From JAJDXO01 sp965221855 (GTDB taxonomy: Bacteria > Pseudomonadota > Alphaproteobacteria > Rhodospirillales > UBA2165), in NCBI GenBank assembly GCA_965221855.1, contig CBDCSV010000002.1, positions 1 to 64,000 on the forward strand: a stretch of DNA of 64,000 nucleotides. Reading direction: 5' to 3'. Position numbers and translations under genes: made by a program. The notes beneath the pieces are model-generated. The model did not search any database, was not told the DNA's origin, and saw only the letters and a program-made list of their open reading frames with translations. Shown here piece after piece: positions 16,327 to 24,876 of the stretch (position 1 is the first letter of the stretch; every line of letters begins with the position of its first letter).

Positions 16327-17418
16327 ATGAGTACCATCGCCAGGACTCTACTCGCCGCAGCCGCGGGCGCCGCACTCATATCGGCCGCCGCCCCCGCGGA
16401 AGCGCAATTCTACAAGGGCAAGACCATCAACATGGTCGTTCCGGTGCCGGGGGGCAGCGGGCTCGACCTCAATGGGCGGGTCATGGCCCGCTACCTGTCC
16501 AAGTATATTCCCGGCAATCCGGAAATCGTCGCCCGGAACATGCCCGGCGCGGGCGGGGTAAAGGCCCTGAACTTCGTTTATGACAAGGGCGCGCCCGACG
16601 GCCTGACCTTCATCTACGGGCCATGGAACGCGGCCGGCGTGATCGCCAAACTCCCCGGCATCCGGTTCGTTCCCGAGAAGTTCGAATTCATCGGCGCCGG
16701 ATCGACGCCGCAGACCACCATCATGCACACCGACGTCGCGCCGGGCATGAAGACCGCGGCCGATATCGTCAAGGTCGGGGTGTTCAACATCGCCGGGCGC
16801 AGCGCCGACCGCGAACTCGACCTCGCCGGCAACCTCGCCCTCGATATCATGGGCGTGAGGTACCGCTACGTTCCGGGCTTCCGGGGCATGGCCAAAATCA
16901 ACCCGGCCGTCCGGCAGAACGAAATGCAGGCCGGGCATAGCGGCTACACCGGTTACGTCAAGTTCTTCAAGGATTCCCTGATCAAGGACGGCAAGGCGCT
17001 CGCGCTTTGGTACCACTCGTACTTCGATGCGGACGGGAACGCGGTGAACAACCCCATCGTGAAGGACTTCGCCTCCTTCCACGACGTCTACAAGCAGGTC
17101 CACGGCAAGCTGCCCTCGGGGCCCAAATGGGAAGCCTACAAGTGGCTGCGCAGCAACGTCAGCCCGATGACGCGGACCGTTTTCATGCCGCCCGGGACGG
17201 CGAAGGAAGCCGTCGACATCATGCGGACGGCCTATGCGAAAATGACCAAGGATCCCGAGTTCCTCGACGCGATCACCAAGATCTCCGGCGTGACGCCGAC
17301 CTATGTGCCGCTCGATCAGGGCCTCAAGGTGATCAAGACCTACCGCGACATCTCGCCGGAGACCCTCGCGGTCTTCAAGGAGATGGGCAAGAAGGGCCAG
17401 GAGAACGTCAAGAAATAA
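16327..17418 (+). CDS. TctC/Bug-family periplasmic substrate-binding protein
   Basis: 363 residues with a Sec signal peptide ending near AEA-QFYKGK. FYKGKTINMVVPVPGGSGLD is the N-terminal Bug signature, followed by RNMPGAGGVKALNFVY. These receptors bind carboxylates or small organic acids in the periplasm and normally serve a TctA/TctB membrane pair, but none is encoded in the window. GGGAGG precedes the ATG. It stands alone downstream of IS4 and is convergent with the LysR gene at 17577. Three relatives lie at 30034, 39090 and 45754. Confidence 0.88.
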   Translation: MSTIARTLLAAAAGAALISAAAPAEAQFYKGKTINMVVPVPGGSGLDLNGRVMARYLSKYIPGNPEIVARNMPGAGGVKALNFVYDKGAPDGLTFIYGPWNAAGVIAKLPGIRFVPEKFEFIGAGSTPQTTIMHTDVAPGMKTAADIVKVGVFNIAGRSADRELDLAGNLALDIMGVRYRYVPGFRGMAKINPAVRQNEMQAGHSGYTGYVKFFKDSLIKDGKALALWYHSYFDADGNAVNNPIVKDFASFHDVYKQVHGKLPSGPKWEAYKWLRSNVSPMTRTVFMPPGTAKEAVDIMRTAYAKMTKDPEFLDAITKISGVTPTYVPLDQGLKVIKTYRDISPETLAVFKEMGKKGQENVKK

Positions 17419-17433
17419 CCGGCCGGTGGATTG

Positions 17434-17520
17434 GTCCACCTCCCCCCTTGAGGGGGAGGTCGAGACGGCCGGCAACCGGCCGGGCGTCGAGGGGGGGGGG
17501 GGGGTATGTCAGGTTCACAC
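17434..17520. repeat. GC-rich palindromic repeat ending in a G14 run
   Basis: The arms cacctcccccc and gggggaggt are joined by ttga, followed by ccggcaaccgg and a run of 14 G residues (17491-17504). It lies between convergent genes and may act as a bidirectional terminator. It resembles dispersed alphaproteobacterial palindromes. Confidence 0.4.
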
Positions 17521-17576
17521 CATGTCCTCCCCGATAGCCCGCAACACTTGTGGGGCGGCTCGATCGGGGCCGGAGC

Positions 17577-18500
17577 CTAGTCCCGGGGCTCTATCGGTTC
17601 CCGCGCTTCTTCCAGCAGCCAATCCATGAAGGCCCTGATTTCGGGGCGGGCCAGATTCGATTCCGGCAGGATGATGTACCACGCCAGATCGGTCGGCAGC
17701 TCGATGTCGAAGGGGATGACCAACGTCGACATCTCGAGTTCCTGACCGGCGATGACCTTCGGGGCGAGGACGACGCCCTGTCCGGCGACCGCCGCGCTCA
17801 GCGCCGCCGTACCGTCGTTGAGGAAAATCCCCCGGTTCAGATCGACATCGGTCACGCCGGCAATTTCCAGCCAGTCCGCCCAACGGGTATTGAGCCGGCC
17901 GGTCGCCGGGGTGAAATGAATAAGTTGGTGGCGGCGGAGATCGCCCGGCTCCTTCAGCGGCGGCTCGGCGCGGAGAAGTCTCGGGCTGCACAAGGGCACC
18001 ACCTGCTCCCGCAGCAGAAATTCGGTGTGGAACCCGGGCTCCTCCCCGCTTGTCAGCCGGATGGCGAGGTCGATGCCTTGCAGTTCGAGTCCCACCAATT
18101 CGCGGGAGGTTGAAATCCTGATGTCGATATCGGGGCTCGCCGCCATCCATCGGGGGAGGCGGGGGACCAGCCAACGGGAGGCGAAGCCGCCGACCGTGCT
18201 GCAGGATATGTAATCGCCGTGCTGCGGTTTCCGGCAGGCCTGCACGGCGCCTTCCAGCACCCGGAACCCGTCCTCGATCCCGGGCAGCAATTGACGGCCC
18301 GCCTCGGTCAGTTCGGTGTGGCGGCCGTTGCGGCTGAACAATCGCTGGCCGAGATGAGCTTCGAGATTCTTGATCTGCTGGCTGACGGCCGCCGGGGTGA
18401 CGTGCAGTTCCCGGGCGGCCTCGGCAAAGCTCAGGTGCCGTCCCACCGCGCCGAAGGCGCGAAGGGCATTGAGGGGAGGAAGCTGGGTCTCGCCGGCCAT
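17577..18500 (-). CDS. LysR-family transcriptional regulator, GcvA-like
   Basis: 307 residues. N-terminal winged helix-turn-helix: LPPLNALRAFGAVGRHLSFAEAARELHVTPAAVSQQIKNLE in part, with the PPLN start typical of GcvA/AmpR-like regulators. The C-terminal effector domain follows to the end (DWLLEEARE). It is divergent from the deiodinase-like gene at 18614 with 113 bp between them, so it is a likely regulator of the selenoprotein gene and perhaps of the TRAP transporter beyond it. No T-N11-A operator was assigned with confidence. Confidence 0.9.
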   Translation of the reverse strand: MAGETQLPPLNALRAFGAVGRHLSFAEAARELHVTPAAVSQQIKNLEAHLGQRLFSRNGRHTELTEAGRQLLPGIEDGFRVLEGAVQACRKPQHGDYISCSTVGGFASRWLVPRLPRWMAASPDIDIRISTSRELVGLELQGIDLAIRLTSGEEPGFHTEFLLREQVVPLCSPRLLRAEPPLKEPGDLRRHQLIHFTPATGRLNTRWADWLEIAGVTDVDLNRGIFLNDGTAALSAAVAGQGVVLAPKVIAGQELEMSTLVIPFDIELPTDLAWYIILPESNLARPEIRAFMDWLLEEAREPIEPRD

Positions 18501-18613
18501 ATATAAGAAAATCTAATGCTGTCGCTAAGAAAAAGCAATTAGGAGGCCAAATCCGTTCAGAATATATTTATCGCAACAAAGACATCGACGTTTATTCGTG
18601 AAAGGGACGGGCC

Positions 18614-19276
18614 ATGTCGGTTGAGCTGCCGGAAAAATTCGAGACGCTGGTTCAGAACGCCAAACAGGATTGGCTGGATACGCGGGGCATTACCCGGGAC
18701 GAGCTTCGGACCTTCATCGAGGGCCGGGTGACCCGGGACAAGGAATTCGCGCCGGAGGTCGGCGGGGACGCGCCCGATTTCGAGGCCGAGATCCTCGACG
18801 AAAAGGGCAAGCGGACCGGCGAGATGATGCGGTTGTCGTCTCAGTTCGGCTCGCCCATCGGGCTTATCTTCGGCTCCTATACGTGACCGCCTTTCAGGGA
18901 CGGGGCCGTGCGCCTCGACGAACTGGCAAATTCGTTCGGCGGCAAGGTCAAGTTTTTCGGCGTCTACATCCGCGAAGCCCATGCCGAGGGCGAGGATCAG
19001 GTGATCCGTAATCTCGATGAAAACGTGATCTTCGAACAACCGGAGACCGCGGACGAACGGGCGGAAGTCGCCGCGGCCTGCATGCTGCGCTACAACTTCT
19101 CGTTTCCCATGCTGCTCGACGGCATGGATAACGACGCCGAGCACAAGTATCAGTCCTGGCCCGACCGGCTGTACATCATCGGCAGCGACGGCAAGATCGC
19201 CTATCGGGGCGGCATGGGGCCGCTCTATTTCAGCGTCGACGAGTTCGAAGGGGAATTGAACAAGCTGGCGAACTGA
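18614..19276 (+). CDS. selenocysteine-containing iodothyronine deiodinase-like protein (TGA 18884-18886 read as Sec)
   Basis: 220 residues if the in-frame TGA at codon 91 is read as selenocysteine. The local sequence is LIFGSYT-U-PPFRDGAVRLDELA, which matches the active site of iodothyronine deiodinases (GSCTUPPF), where U is the catalytic Sec. The frame on both sides is the same and the downstream part (KVKFFGVYIREAHAEG) continues the thioredoxin-like deiodinase fold, ending IIGSDGKIAYRGGMGPLYF. A hairpin fitting a bacterial SECIS lies 15-31 bases after the TGA. Ordinary gene finding would give a 90-residue gene and a separate 122-residue gene. Bacterial members probably reduce or dehalogenate unknown substrates. 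It lies between LysR and a TAXI-TRAP transporter. Confidence 0.9.
18901..18917 (+). promoter_or_regulatory. candidate bacterial SECIS hairpin
   Basis: Stem CGGGGC / GCCTCG (six pairs, one G-U) with loop CGTGC. The loop begins at the 21st base after the TGA and has G as its second base. This agrees with the published bacterial SECIS model (small loop with an early G, roughly 16-37 bases after UGA). Seen by hand pairing only. Confidence 0.6.
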
Positions 19277-19485
19277 CCGCCGGCTTCCAATGGAATTGGT
19301 ACGGCGTTCGGGAGGCGGACGAAATGATTTGGGCGCTTCGTGCGCGTCCGGCGTTGATCAATGATGAGGAAGTGAATATACAAGGCATATGGCCTGAACC
19401 ATAATAAATCCCGCAATATGAGAAATTGAACAATTCGCGAAATACGGGCAATTCAGGCTTCACGGATTTAGTAAAGGGAGAACTT

Positions 19486-20508
19486 ATGATGTCCAGAACG
19501 CTAAAGACTACGCTTGCTGCCGGCCTCGCCGCCGGGGTGATGGCGCTTGGCGCGTCGTCCGTTTCGGCGCAGGGAATCCTGAAAGGTGACACGGGCGGGG
19601 TGGGAAGTGTGAACCACACCTTCATGATTGTCCTGTCGACCACCCTGCAGAAAAAGGCCGGTATCAATCTTCAGGTGAACGAGGGCCAAACCCTTACCAA
19701 GTCGGCCATTAAACTCGGCCAGGGCAAAATCGACGTATCGGTGGTGCCCCCGGTCATGGTGCCTTGGATGCACAAGGGAACCCGTTTCTACAAGGCCAAT
19801 CCGGAGACCGCCAAGAAGGCCATCAATAACATCCGTCTGATCCTTGCCTATGGTTCAGGTGTCCGCCACTACATGGTTTGGGAAGATTCCGGCATCAAGA
19901 CCTGGGCCGATCTCAAGGGTAAGCGTGTCTTCGTCGGACCGCCGCGCGGCGGCGCCTCCCCGGTCGCCATTCAGGCGATCAAGATTAATTCGGGCCTCGT
20001 GAACAAGAAGGACTACAAGGAAATCCGGATGCCCTGGAACGCCGGCATCCAGGCCATGGCCGACGGTAAGCTGGACGTGTTTGTCCGCCCGGCCGGCATC
20101 GGCGCGGCGTCCATCGACCAGCTTGGCGCCAAGCGGAAGTTCCGTCTCCTCGCCGTCAACCGGAAGGCACCTGGGATGGCTAAGTTCATGGCGGGCGATG
20201 ATCGTGTGTTTTTGACGATTCCCGCCGGGACCTACAAGAATCAGTCCAACAACGATGTGGACATTCTCGTTGACGGTTTCCGCCATCAATTGGCCGTGCG
20301 GAAAGATATGAGCGACGAGATGGTCTACAAGATCACCAAGACGCTCTTCGACAATCTCCAAGCGATGAAGAATAGCGCGGTCACGTTGCGCGATATAACC
20401 CTGGAAGATCCCTTTTCCGGCGGCAATATCCCGCTGCATCCGGGCGCCCTCCGGTATTACAAGGAACAGGGCAAGAAAATCCCTGCCAACTTGATGGCCG
20501 GCGGCTAG
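19486..20508 (+). CDS. TAXI-family TRAP transporter substrate-binding protein
   Basis: 340 residues from ATG 19486 with AAGGGAGAA before it. The signal peptide ends near VSA-QGI. TAXI features are visible: GDTGGVGSVNHTFMIVLSTT, VNEGQTLTKSAIKLGQGKID, and KRVFVGPPRGGASPVAIQAI. TAXI receptors feed a fused TRAP permease, and such a permease follows at 20668. A strong hairpin lies between the two genes, which would favour more receptor than permease. Ligand unknown. Confidence 0.9.
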   Translation: MMSRTLKTTLAAGLAAGVMALGASSVSAQGILKGDTGGVGSVNHTFMIVLSTTLQKKAGINLQVNEGQTLTKSAIKLGQGKIDVSVVPPVMVPWMHKGTRFYKANPETAKKAINNIRLILAYGSGVRHYMVWEDSGIKTWADLKGKRVFVGPPRGGASPVAIQAIKINSGLVNKKDYKEIRMPWNAGIQAMADGKLDVFVRPAGIGAASIDQLGAKRKFRLLAVNRKAPGMAKFMAGDDRVFLTIPAGTYKNQSNNDVDILVDGFRHQLAVRKDMSDEMVYKITKTLFDNLQAMKNSAVTLRDITLEDPFSGGNIPLHPGALRYYKEQGKKIPANLMAGG

Positions 20509-20552
20509 ACCCATCCAGCCGGGATCAACACCGGCGCAGGAACTCGGATATG

Positions 20553-20583
20553 GGGGTGGCCGCGCGGACGGCGCGGCCACCCC
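20553..20583 (+). terminator. hairpin between receptor and permease genes (attenuator-like)
   Basis: A perfect 13-bp inverted repeat, GGGGTGGCCGCGC and GCGCGGCCACCCC, with a 5-base loop. It is not followed by a T run, so it may act as a partial terminator or an mRNA-stabilising structure that raises receptor over permease levels. Confidence 0.6.
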
Positions 20584-20667
20584 GTTCGAGGTTGAAACAC
20601 TCATATTTTCAACTTGCCGTCTGAACACGGGCCGGACCGGTTTCCACGCGCGATAGCGGGGGTATTG

Positions 20668-22638
20668 ATGAACGCACAGGTTTCCCAGGGCCAAGGACAA
20701 CTCTTGATCCGCATCGCGGCGTTCGCCGTCGCCCTGGTCATCGCCTTGACCGGCATTGTCAATTCCATGCCGACCTATGGGTTTTTTACGCCCATCGGGC
20801 CGTTTCCCGCCATCATCCTCCGCCCTATCTTCGTCGGCGCCGCCGTCTTCCTGGTGCTGGCCAACAGTTCGTTCACCAGCACCTTTGCCGAGCGGTGGCC
20901 GAACCGCAAATGGCTGGGCACCGTCATCGACGTCGCCTTGTTGCTGCTCGCGTGGTGGGTTCTCTGGGAATATTACGACCTCCAGATTTCCGAAGAGCAA
21001 GGCGGCTTCATCGACATCGGAATGTTCCAATTTTCGGTGTCGCTGATCGCCGCGGGCGTCTTCATCGTATTGAGCTGGAAAATCTGGGGCGCGCCCCTGT
21101 CGGTCATCGGCATTCTCGCCCTGGTCTACTTCTATACGGGCGAGCATTGGCCGTGGATTTTCGAGACCGCCCGGGTGGACCTGCCCGAAACCTCGGAAGA
21201 CCTCTGGTACAACCAGGGAGACGGTATTCTCGGCACAATCATGGGGATCATCATCTTCACGGTGTTCCCGTTCATCATGCTGGGCACCATGCTGGAGCGG
21301 ACCGGCGGCGGACGTTCGCTGATCAAGCTCGCGGTTCACGTCACCAAGGGATTTCGCGGCGGCCCCGCCCATTCCGCCATCCTGGCGTCGAGCCTGTTCG
21401 GCACCATGTCGGGCGGCTCGGTCACGAACGTGGTGGCGACCGGCGTCATCACCATCCCGATGATCAAGCAGCGGGGCTTCTCGCCGTCGTTCGCGGGCGG
21501 GGTCGAAGCGACCGCATCGAGCGCCGGGCAGATCATGCCGCCGATCATGGGTGCGGCTGCGTTCGTGATGTCGGACCTGACCGGAATCAGCTACCTGACC
21601 ATCATTATCGCGGCCCTGCTGCCGGCATTGGCCTATTACGCCAGCCTGTTCACCAGCGTCGTGTTCGAGGCCCGCCGGCTGGGCGTCGAGGTCGGCACCG
21701 AGGACCTCGACCGGCCGGAGCTCAAGGTCACTTCGCAGGACTACGTCAACCTCGTCATGGTGGTCGTGCCCATCGCCGTGGTGGTCTTCTCCCTGCTGGA
21801 GGGTCTGTCCGCCGCGGGCGCCGGCATGACGGCGTTCTTCGCCATCATTCCATTGAGCTTCTTCAACCCCGAAGTCCGCAGGCGGCCGTTCATCATCATC
21901 GACGCCCTGTCCCAGGCCGGGCTCACCTTCGGCCGGCTGTTGATGGCCATCGCCGTCGTCGGCATCGTCGTCGCGGTTCTGGGCGCGACCGGGCTGCCCA
22001 AGGATTTCGTCATCCTCATCGACGCGGTGTCCGGCGGCAACTTGTTCCTCACCCTGTTTGTCACGGGCGTCGCCGCCCTGATGCTGGGGATGGGCATGCC
22101 GACCCTGCCGGCCTACCTCACCATCGTGCTGATCCTGGGCCCGGCGATGCAGAACCTGGGGCTCACTGTACTGGCCGCGCACCTGTTCGTCCTCTACTAC
22201 GCGGTTGCGTCGTCGATCACGCCGCCGGTCGCCGTCGCGGCTTACGCCGCCGCGTCCATCGCCGATGCGCCGCCGATCCGGACGGCCATGATGGCGCTCC
22301 GCGTCGGCCTGGTGAAATTCGCCGTGCCCTTCATCTTCGCCTACTACCCGGTGATCCTGATCGTGCCGGTGGTTTTCCCGGAGGGTCAGAGCTTCGCGTG
22401 GGTTGATTTCGTGTCCGTCCTGTTCCGGGTGCTGGTGTTCATCTATCTGATCTCGAGCGCGGTGATTTCCTTCGATCAACGGCGGTTGCCGGCTTGGGAA
22501 GCGGGCCTCCGCATACTCCTCGCGATCCTGGTTATGGTGACATTGCCGGGCATCCATTGGCCGGCGACGGCGGCGGCGTTGGCCTATATCGCCTGGCACC
22601 AGTTTGTTTACGGAAGAAAGGCCGCCGCCGCTGCCTAA
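20668..22638 (+). CDS. TRAP transporter permease, fused 4TM/12TM subunits
   Basis: 656 residues from ATG 20668 (a start at 20614 in the same frame has no ribosome site). The N-terminal part has DctQ-like membrane segments and the rest is the large DctM-like domain with GTMSGGSVTNVVATGVITIP, VEATASSAGQIMPPIMGAAAF and GMGMPTLPAYLTIV, the hallmarks of the fused TRAP permease type that pairs with TAXI receptors. It is an inner-membrane, ion-coupled importer. It follows the TAXI gene and is followed within 15 bp by the AhpD-like gene. Confidence 0.93.
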   Translation: MNAQVSQGQGQLLIRIAAFAVALVIALTGIVNSMPTYGFFTPIGPFPAIILRPIFVGAAVFLVLANSSFTSTFAERWPNRKWLGTVIDVALLLLAWWVLWEYYDLQISEEQGGFIDIGMFQFSVSLIAAGVFIVLSWKIWGAPLSVIGILALVYFYTGEHWPWIFETARVDLPETSEDLWYNQGDGILGTIMGIIIFTVFPFIMLGTMLERTGGGRSLIKLAVHVTKGFRGGPAHSAILASSLFGTMSGGSVTNVVATGVITIPMIKQRGFSPSFAGGVEATASSAGQIMPPIMGAAAFVMSDLTGISYLTIIIAALLPALAYYASLFTSVVFEARRLGVEVGTEDLDRPELKVTSQDYVNLVMVVVPIAVVVFSLLEGLSAAGAGMTAFFAIIPLSFFNPEVRRRPFIIIDALSQAGLTFGRLLMAIAVVGIVVAVLGATGLPKDFVILIDAVSGGNLFLTLFVTGVAALMLGMGMPTLPAYLTIVLILGPAMQNLGLTVLAAHLFVLYYAVASSITPPVAVAAYAAASIADAPPIRTAMMALRVGLVKFAVPFIFAYYPVILIVPVVFPEGQSFAWVDFVSVLFRVLVFIYLISSAVISFDQRRLPAWEAGLRILLAILVMVTLPGIHWPATAAALAYIAWHQFVYGRKAAAAA

Positions 22639-22653
22639 CGACGGGAGGGAATC

Positions 22654-23232
22654 ATGACATCAGACGGCTATCACGACCGGCAGAACTTCGAGATGGAGCA
22701 CTGGCCCGAGCTGAGGGAGAAGATGAACAGCGTCTTCAAGCTCGTGTTCCCCGGCCGGGAGGTCCCGGGCGAGCTCAAGCAGTTCGTCTTTACCGCGGCG
22801 AGCATGTCCCACGGCAGCCTTCACTGTCAGTCCCACGGCTCCTATCACCTCCACCGGATCGACGTGCCGGACGAGCGGATTCAGGCGCTGTGGAACTATG
22901 ACGAGTCCGACCGGTTCTCGGACGCCGAGCGCGCCGCGCTCGACTTGGCGTTCGCCGCGGGCTCGGCGCCCAGCACCGTCAAGCCGGAGCATTTCGAGGA
23001 GCTCCGCAAGCATTACTCGGACATGCAGATCATCGAGATACTGGCGGTGATCGCCGTCGGCGGCTTCCTCAACCGCTGGAACGACACCATCGGCACGGTG
23101 ACCGACAACGAATCCATCGAGTTCGCCCACCGGGTGCTGAGGCCGGTGGGCTGGGAGCCGGGGAAACACGTCGGCGCGCCCGAGGAACAGCGCAAGGCCC
23201 ATCCCATCACGCTCGGCTGGACAAACAAGTAG
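22654..23232 (+). CDS. AhpD-like / carboxymuconolactone decarboxylase family protein
   Basis: 192 residues. The active-site helix reads SHGSLHCQSHGSYHLHR, with one Cys and the following His, whereas classical AhpD has CxxC-x3-H. The first Cys is Ser here, so an AhpD-type disulfide reductase mechanism with a CxxC pair is unlikely. The second half has QIIEILAVIAVGGFLNRWNDT, typical of the family. ATG 22654 follows GGGAGGG. Stop-to-start distances (15 bp before, 19 bp after) place it in one operon with the TRAP permease and the GMC oxidoreductase. Confidence 0.8.
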   Translation: MTSDGYHDRQNFEMEHWPELREKMNSVFKLVFPGREVPGELKQFVFTAASMSHGSLHCQSHGSYHLHRIDVPDERIQALWNYDESDRFSDAERAALDLAFAAGSAPSTVKPEHFEELRKHYSDMQIIEILAVIAVGGFLNRWNDTIGTVTDNESIEFAHRVLRPVGWEPGKHVGAPEEQRKAHPITLGWTNK

Positions 23233-23251
23233 GCGACGGCGGCCTATTCTC

Positions 23252-24856
23252 ATGGCTGAAGAGTTAGCGTTCGATTACGTGATCGTCGGCGCCGGATCGG
23301 CTGGATGCGTCATGGCATACCGCCTGATCCGGGACGGAAGATTTTCCGTGGCGCTGGTCGAGCGCGGCCGGATGGACGACAACCGGTGGGTTCACATCCC
23401 GGCGACCTATTTCAAGGCCCATCAGTCCCAGGACATCGACGCGGTGCTCTCCGAACCCGACGAAACCCTGGACGGCAAGCGGTTCGCCGTTCCCCAGGGA
23501 AACGTCGTCGGCGGCGGGTCATCGGTGAACGGCATGATCTACATGCGCGGCCAGGCCCGGGACTACGACGAATGGGACGACCTTCACGGGTGCGCGGGCT
23601 GGCGGTACGAGGACGTGCTGCCCGTCTTCATGCGCCACGAAAGGAACATGAATCTGGGCGCGCCCTATCACGGCCGGGACGGGCAACTGATCGTCGCCGA
23701 TCCCGAATACAAGCATCCGATCAACGAGATCATGCTGGATGCCGCCCAATCGGCCGGGTTGGCGTGGTCCGACGATTTCAACGGCGAAAGGCAGGACGGC
23801 GCCGGATGGTATCAGGCGACGGCATATGCCGGCCGCCGGCAGTCGGCGGCCACGTGCTTCCTGAAACCCGTTGTCGGCCATGAACAGCTGACGGTGATGA
23901 CGAACGCCGTCGCCGGGAAAATCCGCTTTAACGGCCGGCGGGCGGAAGCGCTCGAAGTCAAACGGGACGGCCGGGAATTCGTCCTCCGCGCCCGCAAGGA
24001 GATCATCCTGACGGCGGGGTCCTTCCACAGCCCGAAACTCCTGATGCTGTCCGGCGTCGGACCGGCCGCCGGGCTCAACCGTCACGGCGTCGAGACCGTC
24101 CACGACGCTCCGGAGGTCGGCGCCAATTACCACGATCACGTCGGCACGCCGGTTACCTACAAGCTCAGGAACGCCAAGGGCTATCACAACGCCGACAAGG
24201 GCCTCGCGGCGATGAGGCACGGGATCGAGTATTTCCTGTTCAAGCGCGGGCTGCTCACCTCCAATCTGCTGGCGGCGGGCGCGTGCGTGGATACGGACGG
24301 GGACGGCCGGGCCGACGTGCAATACAATTTCGCGCCGTTCGCCCCCGGCGCGCCGGGGGAGGGGCCTTTGCCCACGCACTCCCTCCACCTCCATCCGCTG
24401 ACCATGCGGCCGACCTCCCGGGGCCGGCTGGTCCTGGCGAGCACCAACCCCGAAGACCCGCCGACATTCGAGTCGCGGGTTCTGCAGACCGAGGAGGATC
24501 TGGACACGCTCCGCCGCGGCATCCGGTTCGCCCGGGAGATTTGCGAACAGCCGCAGCTCAAGGAAATTCTCGGCGACATGATTTGGCCGGGGCCCGACAT
24601 CTCCGTCGCCGTCGGGTCCAACAATCTCGACGACGCGATCAGGAAGCAGGCGCGAACCGCCTACCATCCCGCCGGCACCTGCCGGATGGGCAGCGACCGA
24701 GGCGCCGTCACCGACGTGCGGCTGAAGGTCAACGGCGTCGACGGCGTCCGGGTGACCGACTGTTCCGTCATTCCCCAGCTTATTTCCGGAAACACCAATG
24801 CGCCGACCATGATGATCGCCGATCGCGGCGCCGACTTCGTTCTGGAGGATGCCTAG
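23252..24856 (+). CDS. GMC-family FAD oxidoreductase (choline-dehydrogenase-like)
   Basis: 534 residues. FAD-binding VGAGSAGCVMAYRL is at the N-terminus, the GMC signature GNVVGGGSSVNGMIYMRG follows, and the second signature region is AGSFHSPKLLMLSGVGPA. The C-terminus has the catalytic His region AYHPAGTCRMGSD and SGNTNAPTMMIADRGADF. It would oxidise an alcohol to an aldehyde or ketone with electrons going to FAD. Last gene of the TRAP operon and convergent with the Rieske gene (20 bp between stops). Substrate presumably imported by the TRAP system. Confidence 0.92.
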   Translation: MAEELAFDYVIVGAGSAGCVMAYRLIRDGRFSVALVERGRMDDNRWVHIPATYFKAHQSQDIDAVLSEPDETLDGKRFAVPQGNVVGGGSSVNGMIYMRGQARDYDEWDDLHGCAGWRYEDVLPVFMRHERNMNLGAPYHGRDGQLIVADPEYKHPINEIMLDAAQSAGLAWSDDFNGERQDGAGWYQATAYAGRRQSAATCFLKPVVGHEQLTVMTNAVAGKIRFNGRRAEALEVKRDGREFVLRARKEIILTAGSFHSPKLLMLSGVGPAAGLNRHGVETVHDAPEVGANYHDHVGTPVTYKLRNAKGYHNADKGLAAMRHGIEYFLFKRGLLTSNLLAAGACVDTDGDGRADVQYNFAPFAPGAPGEGPLPTHSLHLHPLTMRPTSRGRLVLASTNPEDPPTFESRVLQTEEDLDTLRRGIRFAREICEQPQLKEILGDMIWPGPDISVAVGSNNLDDAIRKQARTAYHPAGTCRMGSDRGAVTDVRLKVNGVDGVRVTDCSVIPQLISGNTNAPTMMIADRGADFVLEDA

Positions 24857-24876
24857 GCCGCTACCTGTTCGGCGGC

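Noticed and set aside
17491..17504. G14 run (and G13 at 56937-56949) as regulated phase-variation tracts
   Set aside because: Both are between genes and not placed in a promoter or frame that I can recognise; homopolymer sequencing error is equally likely.
18614..18886. Deiodinase-like gene as a pseudogene or as two separate genes
   Set aside because: The stop is a TGA at the catalytic Sec position, both halves share one frame, and a SECIS-like hairpin follows.
19855..22599. Very long antisense ORFs, for example 914 codons opposite the TRAP genes, 783 codons at 45766-48117 and 680 codons at 48695-50737
   Set aside because: They lie opposite genes with clear domain motifs, have Arg/His/Gly-rich low-complexity composition typical of shadow frames in GC-rich DNA, and lack ribosome sites.
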